The notes beneath the pieces were generated by a model, which made no database searches, was not told the DNA's origin, and saw nothing but the letters and a program-made list of their open reading frames with translations. From the NCBI GenBank assembly GCA_036940085.1, contig JALLBK010000340.1:1-33783 (forward strand): a stretch of DNA of 33,783 nt, written 5' to 3'. The translations under genes were made by a program, and so were the position numbers. This DNA comes from Discostella pseudostelligera. Taxonomy: Eukaryota; Bacillariophyta; Thalassiosirophyceae; Thalassiosirales; Thalassiosiraceae. Below, in pieces: positions 17,911 to 26,900 of the stretch (position 1 is the first letter of the stretch; every line of letters begins with the position of its first letter).

Positions 17911-19219
17911 AGATGATGATCGATAATCATCAGAGAATTAGATTAAATGGAAGAGGAGATGTCGAATAGCTGCTATTGTAATACTGCTCAAACAAGTTCT
18001 GCAGCAAGCAATTTCGGTAGTGCGGTACATGGAATCATCGTCAATGCATCAAAACAATCATGGGTGTAGGGAAGCCATGAGCAAGCGAAGTGTACACCCA
18101 TCGATATATCCGCCCAACATAATATGGTATCAGCGAAAGATAAACTAGACAATATGAGCAAATAGTATGGTACGGTAGTCACGAATATTTGGGTAGTGCA
18201 GAATCGGGTATCGGACATTTCTGGCGCAAATTTTCTGAGAGAGTTTCATTTCTGATTCCGGCAGCTCACATAATCATAGGGGTGTTTGGTGTCGCGTTCG
18301 AAGGGAATAGGACCACTCCAATTCATCCAGCAAGGTGGTAGTGCAGTAACTGATAGAGAATGAGCTCGGGTCTCTCTTCTGGGGGAGGAAGGAAGAGAAC
18401 CCTCGTCTCGAATTCTACCATCTACGCCTGGTGGAGGATTTCGAGGTAGGAGCTTCGGGGTTATTGTATGTGTGCTTGCCCCCTTGTCACCTCCATCGAA
18501 AATACTCTCCGCCTCCCAAAGATGTACTTCATGCATCACTTTAAATCAGTGAGAGTGCATGGTAAGGCACAGAGCTTCTGCTACGTTTTGACCAGAAAAG
18601 GTTGGATACAATGCCATGCAAAAGTATCTCAACCTCCCCATACCGGGCTGCATATCGTCACCATCACAACCCCACCTCCCACACTGGCACACCCATTTCT
18701 CCCTTCGTCCCTACACACTCCCCGAAACTTGGAAGAAACTCTCTCAGAAAACAAGCTCCGACCCCGCTCTCAATTTGCTTCCACACCCAATTGTTGGGAA
18801 GAGCCCATATTGCGTTTGGTTACAATTCGATTTCCTTATTATGATGAATGGTGTTGACACTGACTAAAACTATCGTCGATTTGAGTTTGGCTTCCACCCC
18901 GGAATAGTCGTTTGGTAGGCATGGGGCTGAATAGGAATGCTCTCTGACAGAAGATGATTACACGATGATGACGACGATGTAGATATTTGGATCTGCTTTT
19001 TCTTCTTCGCATTGTTCATATATAAATGCAAAAAGGGATATAGCATTTTCGGTGAAGACTTCCGTCGATTGAAAGATATATGGGGTTTTTGTGGATCTCT
19101 CCTGAAAGCCCAAATAAGTACTCTATCGCTTTGACGGGTTAGTGTGTTAATGCCTCTCGATGGATTATTGACCCCCCCCCCCCCCTCTCCCCCCAGAAGA
19201 TGTTCATGCCACATGGTTC

Positions 19220-20176
19220 TTAGCGACCTCCGCCACGTCCACCACCACGTCCTCCCCCCCGATTATTCCTTCCTCCACCTCGTCCAGTCTGGTTCTGGTT
19301 GTTCCTGGGAGTAGTCACCGCCGATGTAGTATTACTAGCTCCACCAGGCTTGGGCACAAACGAAATCTGCATCATCATCCCCTTGGGACACTTGAATCCC
19401 AATTCTTTCATGGCCTTGGCAGCGGCTGCTATGGCTTGTTGGGAGGGTGCCGTAATGGCTGCTGCTGCACCACCAGTGGAAGTAGTAGTGGTGGTATTGT
19501 ATTTGGCAGCAGCAGCGCGAATAATGGCATTGCGAGCTTTGGCACGCACTGATCCCTCCGAGGGGGCGGTAGGACGGTTGTTGGATGATTGTTGACGTCC
19601 GCATCGAATGACTTTGGCATTGCCTTGGGGGACACCGCTAGCATTTGCATTACCAGCTCCACCGCCACCAGTAGTACGACGTTGTTGACGATTGACCTGG
19701 CGTTCAATCTCCATACTAGTTGGTTTATTGGTGCCATTTTTATTAGTAGCTATATTGGCGATGCCACGACGGGCATTGATTTGAGCATTGCGACGTGCCT
19801 TGTTTTGTCCGGTGGCACGGGATGCATTGGCGTTGGGGTTTTTGCTAGCATTGGTGGAGGAGGAGGAGGGTGACTTTTTGACGGAGCGACGTGAGGTTTT
19901 GATAATGTCGTCTGTTGTTTGTGTAGATACGTAGAGAGATGGAGGGGGGCATGATGATGAGACATGGGGGGGAAGGGAAGGGAAGGCGGGGCTATTATAA
20001 ATAATTTCAAGCAAACCGACCGCCGCCGTCGACGCAGGCAAAATAAAAATGCGGCGGCAAATGGATATGGTACAGAAGGCAGACGATATCAACTTACCCA
20101 ATGACATATCCATCTTAGTGGCGGTCACTTCCGTAGTGGCATTGATGGTGGAGGAGGTTCCAATGTTGAACGACAT
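19220..20176 (-). CDS. mRNA-export adaptor-like protein with UAP56-binding motif and RGG tail, no RRM
   Basis: Exons (minus): 20176-20098 and 19911-19220; intron of 186 nt (GT-AG); 256 aa. Splicing joins MDMSL to DDIIK, giving KMDMSLDDIIK at residues 21-31. This is the UAP56/DDX39B-binding motif of ALYREF, UIF/FYTTD1 and plant UIEF adaptors; reading through the intron destroys it. Next come Arg/Lys/Asn-rich low-complexity regions (ARRNAQINARRG, VNRQQRR), an Ala-rich segment, a conserved-looking block ELGFKCPKGMMMQISFVPKP, and a C-terminal GRGGGRNNRGGGRGGGR tail. No RRM fold is visible, so it resembles UIF-type adaptors more than ALYREF. Expected role: link the TREX helicase to nuclear mRNA for export. 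It is divergent from aminopeptidase P across a 574-nt spacer. Confidence 0.75.
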   Translation of the reverse strand: MSFNIGTSSTINATTEVTATKMDMSLGKLISSAFCTISICRRIFILPASTAAVGLLEIIYNSPAFPSLPPHVSSSCPPPSLYVSTQTTDDIIKTSRRSVKKSPSSSSTNASKNPNANASRATGQNKARRNAQINARRGIANIATNKNGTNKPTSMEIERQVNRQQRRTTGGGGAGNANASGVPQGNAKVIRCGRQQSSNNRPTAPSEGSVRAKARNAIIRAAAAKYNTTTTTSTGGAAAAITAPSQQAIAAAAKAMKELGFKCPKGMMMQISFVPKPGGASNTTSAVTTPRNNQNQTGRGGGRNNRGGGRGGGRGGGR

Positions 20177-20750
20177 GATGATGAATTATGATGCTGGTAT
20201 TGATATTATTTGTACTTTTGATATTGTTTTGATTTTCGATTTGGATTTGGGATCGACTTTTGACTTTTGGTTTTGGTGGATGCAAGGCTGATGGCGATGC
20301 ACGTGCCCGGCGGCGGGGCCGCTTTTGTTGGAGAGGCGAAATGGCGGGAAAAATTTCGACACCCCAACGCATCTTCCCGCCAAATACTTACCACGTGTAA
20401 TGGCGGTGAATGTAGATTATGTACAATTTCCTCCGTTGAAGCAATTAGTAGTTTCTCGTATTTGAATTGGGTTCAAAATTTGAATTTGGAAATTAGACCG
20501 GTATGTGAATGTGGATACGAGTGTCGTTGTGTGTATGTAGAGTAAGTACCATTTCCTACGTTAGATTTAAAAGAGCTTTCTCGCATTTGAATGTGTTCCA
20601 AATTTTTGGATACGACAATGAGTCAGAGTCAAAAAATAGCGGGAACTCCGCGCCACGCCACCATGCAAAGCAAAGCGAGCACAAGCTACGATAGCTAAGC
20701 GAAGCAAGAAGCAAGGTGCAAGCTCACAAAAGAAAATCAGCGCCTCGACG
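20177..20750. promoter_or_regulatory. Divergent promoter, export adaptor / aminopeptidase P
   Basis: Shared 574-nt region. It contains GGCGGGAAAA (20343-20352) and its inverted partner TTCCCGCC (20374-20381), both E2F-like, CACGTG at 20300-20305 and 20392-20397, and AGCGGGAA near 20638. No other gene seen. Confidence 0.55.
20343..20381. promoter_or_regulatory. Inverted pair of E2F-like sites
   Basis: GGCGGGAA at 20343-20350 faces TTCCCGCC at 20374-20381, separated by 23 nt, about 10-11 nt before a CACGTG. It lies between two divergent genes and could coordinate both. Confidence 0.4.
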
Positions 20751-23700
20751 ATGACGACGAAGTTCCCAAGGGCGGCGGCGGCACTACTCTCCTCCTCCGC
20801 TTCCCCCACTGCCACCAGCAGATCCCTCATCACCGCATCTAGCCATAGCCCCTATCCTCACCATAGCCACCATTGTAATCGATCTCAATCGAAAAAATCA
20901 TCATTGGCAACAGTCCTATTCACATTCACCGCCGCCGCATTCGCTAGCAGCTGCCCCACTTTGATCCGTGCCTTCTCGATTGGTGTGGGTGGCACTACTG
21001 GGAAGAATAGTAGGCTTGCCGTAGTAGGTGTCAACTATCATCATCATAGGCGGTACAACCAGCAGCAGTACCATCGTCGAAATCATCCATTTTTTCTGGG
21101 TGGTGGCAATCTACTTCTAGGCGACAGTGCGAAGCAAGCCACATCTGCATCAATTAGCAGTACCAGTACCATTCAGCGGAGATTATCGTTAATCATTGCC
21201 AACACCCGCGGCGGCGCATTATCACCAACTTCACTAGCAGTAACGAAATCTACAACAACAACGGCCGCGGAAATGATGGACGCAGTAAAGGCAGCGGCAG
21301 CTTCCAAAACTGCCAAGGAGAAATTAAACGAGATGAGACAGAAGATGAAAGAGTGCAATGTCGATGGTAAGAAGCTGAGCAACATTTCATATAGTAGTGC
21401 GTTGCTGTGTTTCTGGTCACAAGAAACAAAGCAATACTGCGCTCACTGTCATATATTTTCAATGTAATTGTTTACTACTCTCACTCACCACTTCTCGTTT
21501 CTCCCTTTCCACTGCTGCTTTACATTAAAGTCTACCTAATACCCTCCGATGATCCACATTTATCCGAGTATGTCCCCGCCGCCTACATGCGTCGTGGATA
21601 TATGACAGATTTTCATGGTAGTGCGGGAACAGCATTGGTTACTACTACTGCTGCTGCTGTGGTCAACAACGACAAGGAGGAGGAAGGCGAGGTTGCGAGA
21701 GAAGGAGGGGGTGAAGCTTACCTATGGACCGATTCTCGATATCACAACGAGGCCTCTCTCCGTCTAGACTCAAATCATTGGAAATTAATGAAGCAGGGAT
21801 TGCCAAAGGTACCTTCCATTCCAAAATTCCTCGCAGATATGGCAGTAAAGCATTATCAAACATTTGGTAGACCATTAGTTGTGGGATTGGATGCCTACGT
21901 CCATTCCGCGGCATTTGCCAAAGAGTTGAAGGAGGCGTTTGGAGAGGCTGCCAAGGACGTTGTTGAGGTGGCGGTAGATGATACCAATGGATTGGGTACG
22001 AAGAATGACAATGCTGCACCACTGTCATCATCGCCACCGGTCATTGGCATCATTGATACGTTGGATGGATTACCGAATATTGTGGATTCGATATGGGCGG
22101 GTAGGCCTGCGCTGCCGAAGAATCCATTTCGAGTTCAGGTGAGTCTACTTCTCGTTCTGGTTTAGATCTGATTTGTCTGTTCGAAGTGTGTGCAGCGGTC
22201 CATGTTTCGTTTTGCAATCCTAAAGAGGTTCGCTCAATCAATCTCATGCAACCCAAATTCGACAGCCAATGGAATATGCAGGAATGTCCGTCATTGATAA
22301 GGTTACTACAATTCGATCAGAAATGAAAGATAAGAAGGCCACCCTCGCTGTCTTTAGTGCCCTCGACGACATTGCCTACCTCTTCAACGTACGATGCATG
22401 AATGATGTTGAGACTTGTCCGGTTGGCATTGCCTACGCCACCATATCCCATGAGCAAGTGACGCTCTATTGCGATGAGGAGAAGGTGAAACCTACGGAAG
22501 TAATAGAGCACTTGAAGTCGGCTGATGTTACCATCCAACCCTACGAAAACATTGTCAATGATATTCGATCTCATTTAGCTTCCGACTTACGAAACAAGGT
22601 GTGGCTTGATAGCTCCCGTTCGAACTACGCATTAAGCCGAGCCATCCCGACATCTGCTCGCGTCGATGCGCAAAATCCAATAACGCCTATGAAGGCATGT
22701 AAGAATGATGCCGAAATGCGAGGTATGCGTCGCGCTCATATTGAGGATGGAGCAGCGATGGCCGAATTCATGGCGTGGCTTGAAAATGCGATTGTCGTCG
22801 AGGGTCGGACCGTTAGTGAGGTAGAAATCGATGAGGTATTAACCGCATGTCGGGCAAAACGACCGGGGTTCATGGAAGTATCCTTCCCAACAATTGCTGG
22901 TGTGGGTAGCAATGGGGCCATTGTGCACTATCGCGCAGCCGAGGGGAGTGATTTGCTCCAGTACTTGGATAGAAAAAAGCCCGTCCTTATCGATTCCGGA
23001 GGGCAGTACGAGTATGGAACAACAGATGTTACGAGAACGTGGCACTTTGGAGAGAATCCAAGTGATGAATTTAGGGATATGTACACGAGGGTATTGAAGG
23101 GAAATATCGGTGTTGGTACGACAATAATTATTTGTTCTCTTGCGTTTTGATTTCATCGGCCCTTCCAATCTCACCCTCTTATCTGTTGGTCCAGATACAA
23201 TGATTTTTCCTGGTAAGTGCTCTTCCTTTTTGACGAGCACGTTGATGATGGTTTCGACCATTCTCATATACTCACTTTCTCTTCTCCCCGAACAGAAAAC
23301 ACTCCTGGATTCGTCCTCGACGTCTTCGCTCGCAAGGCACTCTGGGAGGTGGGAAAGGATTACGGCCACGGCACCGGTCACGGAGTTGGCGCAGCCCTCA
23401 ATGTCCACGAGGGACCACATTCGATCAGTCCTCGTTGGGCTAATAAAGAGGTATTGAAAAAGGGCATGGTAACCTCGAATGAACCTGGATTCTACGACGA
23501 TGGCAACTTTGGAATACGCATTGAAAATTTGTTGGAGATCGTTGATGTCGCAGCAAGCAACGAGGATGGCGAAGGATCACCTCCTTCCAAAAAACAGAAA
23601 AAAGAAGGCAAGGCATTTCTTAAGTTCGCGCGCTTGACTCAAATACCAATTCAAAAGAGCCTAATCAATCTTGACATAATGACGGATGCTGAGTTGGACT

Positions 23701-23828
23701 GGTTGGATACGTATCATGATGAAGTATTGCAAAAGGTAGCACCCTTATTGGAGGAAGGAACTCCGGCAATGAAGTGGCTCGTGAAATCTTGTGAAAAGAT
23801 TGAGAGGATTGCCATTGGGAACAGGTAG
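20751..23828 (+). CDS. Xaa-Pro aminopeptidase (aminopeptidase P, M24B)
   Basis: Removes N-terminal residues preceding proline; a di-metal pita-bread enzyme. Exons: 20751-21366, 21531-22138, 22266-23115, 23195-23212 (18-nt microexon) and 23296-23828; introns of 164, 127, 79 and 83 nt; 874 aa. Metal ligands are Asp651 (IDSGGQY), Asp662 (TTDVTRT), His726 (HGTGHGVG), Glu760 (SNEPGF) and Glu774 (GIRIEN), with spacing matching human XPNPEP1 apart from one residue. The microexon encodes DTMIFP and aligns with human SAAVFP without a gap. The catalytic region and two creatinase-like N-domains (start near VYLIPSDDPH) are complete. About 174 extra N-terminal residues are Ser/His/Asn-rich with a hydrophobic stretch at 51-68 (LATVLFTFTAAAFA) and may carry organelle targeting. 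Met175 is a possible internal start for a cytosolic form. Confidence 0.95.
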
Positions 23829-23997
23829 AATCAGTATTAACAAATATTTTCCCTGACGATTGGTACTAGTCTACGACTACGGATAGAGGCATGGTAGGTA
23901 GGAAAACAGAATGCTCTCTTCGATAAAATTCGTTAAGAATGCGATACATCTACCCGACAACCAGCACTGATTTCCTTTACAGACAACTCAACCTGCA
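23829..23997. other. Short convergent spacer
   Basis: 169 nt between the aminopeptidase P stop and the stop of the long myosin form. No feature recognised apart from AT-rich 3'-end-like sequence. Confidence 0.5.
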
Positions 23998-26900
23998 CTA
24001 CCCCTGCTTCAACTGCGCAGAAATATTCAAATTTTCACCTAAGATAGATGGGGTACAAGAACGATGAATATGGGTAAGCCGTTTTAGTGATATTGTTTTG
24101 ACACCGAAAAAACAGACGAAACGTACAGAGAATCAACACCACGAGATATCATTTTCTTTCAACTTACACTCCACATGCACTAGACGTTGGTTCAGGCGGT
24201 CGTTGTTGTCTCGCAAATCTTCGTTCTCCATCAATAGCGTCTCCAGTTTCTTGCTCAATTGCATGATCAGCTTCGAATCATTCGCCTGAGTCCTATCCTT
24301 CTCCTGGGATACAGCAATTGACTGATACAATTTTTCGCGCAAATTCAATAACTCATCCTCCTTCTCCTTCAAGTCATTGCCTCCCTGAAGCATTGTTAGG
24401 AGGAGACGATCATAACTCTCTCTCTCCCTATTGATGAGATCATGAACTTCCGCGAGAGGCACCATAATATCACCTCTCCTCCCCATGAATGGGTTTGGAC
24501 CAGCATTTGCGGGAGCCGATCCCGGCATTCGTCTCGCCTGTTGTGCGGCGGCAGGTGTATGAATTTGTGATATTCCCACTCCCTCATGAACTTGCAAGTC
24601 CGCAAGGATCCCACGCAAGCCAAGCAAGAGGTCATTTCGTGTAGATCGAGATTTGAGACGGATGAAGTACAACCTCGACGATGCCATAGGTGTTGCAGTT
24701 GCTTTGATTGTCAAGAAGAGGCTGCTCTGCAAATTTTCTGACTTCACCTTAGATGATTTTCCTTTCTTCGTAGTAACGGAAGGAAGATCTGCGTGATCAA
24801 AGCCTACACACCCTGCTTTAATCTCAAGGATATCGTTCAGCGGCAATGGCTCGTGGGCTGCCTTATCGCGTCTTCTCCCAAGCGCCTTGCTCAAGTAGCC
24901 ACCAGTCGAATTGAATGTCAATACAGTCTGCACAAGCAAATCACCTCGGCGATGTAGCTTCAGTGTCATCGAGCTCGATTTTACGACGAATTCTTCTTCT
25001 CCTGGACCACCAACCTCGGAAATCTTATTCAACTGCCACACAGTTACATCGACACCTTCCTCCAACATCGGATAGAACTTCTTAATCTTCGTCTCGAATA
25101 CACGCACTTCGTCGCTGTATCGTTATTGATTCGGTTGGAACTATATGAGATTGACTGTAATGAAAACTGAAATTTCAGAATATCCAACGTTTCTCTACTC
25201 ACCGAAGACCCTCCTCTCTCTCCTTCCTGCTCGTAATATCATGTTTCCATCCAACCGTTACAACCTCTGGCGCCCCCTCTTCCTTGTCTTCGCCAATGAA
25301 TCCCCGTTTGATCATTGGGAAATACTCGCTCACTGATTTTGAAAGATCATCAATCTTTCCTCGCACATCCAACAGTCCTTCGCCGAGCGCGGTCTCTATT
25401 TCGGACTTTTCAGTGGGAGTACTGTTCGTGCGAGGCGTCCAAGGAAACAAATACAAATCACCAGAAGTAATTAGTCGCTGCCTGATAAATTATATAAATG
25501 ATTGTACATAGCATCAAAGCTTCACGTTGCTCGACACCAAGTCGTCAAAAGTAACATCAATGCTGCATTTTGCTCGACTCCAAGTCGTCAAAAGTAACAA
25601 AGATGCTCCAATATGCCCGACTTTATGTCTTCACAAGACCGAGTCATAGTCGTCAAAAGACAGTCAACATTGACTGGATAGGTTGAATGACACATTCTCC
25701 GAACAACCAGCATGCAAAGAAAGTGTCGATTCCACCAAAGCCAGAGGCCTCGGCATATCCGGTGACGTTGAACGGGCTCTCCAGCGCAAGCACTGCCATC
25801 CTGGAGCGATTGATTCCAATACGGCGCCACAGAATGCTCCCAATCCCAAAGAAGATTACAATAATTGCAAACGCTAGCACGAACACAAGTCTAAAGTAAT
25901 ACAACGATCAGGGCGATTGCATGGTTAGCAAAATCAGGTGTCTATCATTCCATTTCTGGTGCGGAGGACGGTAGAATTACTACTGGATGTTTAGCAAAAA
26001 CTGTTCTTCTCCTTCTAAAGAAGAAGTTGGTTGCTAAAATCACCCAACAGCAATTCAAAACCGTACCTTCGCACACACCAAAAACGGAATGATCAAACAC
26101 ACTCGATTAAATTCCCCATCACGAACAAGTCACCACTTACCGTAGTTGTGGTTCCAAATCACTTGGAACAGGTACATCGCTCCTATCAATTTCACTTCCA
26201 GACATCTCGCTCATATTGTCCGAAATAACCTCGGTTGAAGCAGTCACATCCGTCATACCCTTATCGACAATCGCCGCTCGAAGATTCTTGATCTGAATTC
26301 TTGCTACACGGCTCATTCTTCGTTCCTCCTCCAGCTCCTCCTCTAACCTTGCAACCTCCGCGCGATGCTGAGCCAAAGCCTCAGGGGTGATGGTATGACC
26401 GACGACTACTGCATCCACTACTGCCTCAGCTGGAACAGGTGTTACAAGTTCATTAGCGGAGAAAGTTCTGGCATGCTTACCAGTAGCCTTTTGGAGCTCG
26501 TTACCAGATAAATTTCTCGAGTGCTTGGCGGGGGTTGATGCTCCTCGCAAAGCCAAAGCCATTTCTTTCTGGTATTGGAGGTCCTGAAAGAGTTTTGCGT
26601 TGTCCCCCTTTTGCACATTCAAATCATTCTCCAATCTCTTAATATTCTCCTTCTCGTTCTCCAATTCGCTTTCGAGCTGCGCGATACGGGCCTCCAAGCG
26701 ATTAATTTCTTCCTGCTTCTCCGCGATAGCCTTCTTACTTTTGACCTTATCTGCATCGCTGGCAGCTTGCGCTTGCAACATGGCCTTGAGACTTGCCATC
26801 TCCATCTTGAGCTTTTCGTTGTGCTCTTTGATTTTGCCCATATCTTTCGCCTCGCGCTTAATTTGATCGAATTCCTTCTTTGCTGCACCACGCCTTGCAC

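Larger units (their letters stand above)
17662..19219. other. 1.56-kb intergenic region upstream of DapF
   Basis: Contains the DapF promoter side (CACGTG at 17905-17910; GGCGGGAA at 17839-17846) and the 3' side of the export-adaptor gene. Frames at 18246-18536 (minus, 96 codons, starts MHEVHLWEAES) and 18468-18857 (plus, 129 codons) overlap and lack recognisable domains; all three plus frames are open near 18616-18844, which weakens either as a gene. A C14 run lies at 19172-19185. No RNA gene was recognised. Confidence 0.5.

Noticed and set aside
18468..18857. Plus-strand 129-codon gene
   Set aside because: All three plus frames are open in part of it, no domain is recognisable, and it overlaps a minus-strand frame.
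19172..19185. C14 run as a functional element
   Set aside because: A simple homopolymer in a 3' region, prone to sequencing error; no evidence of function.
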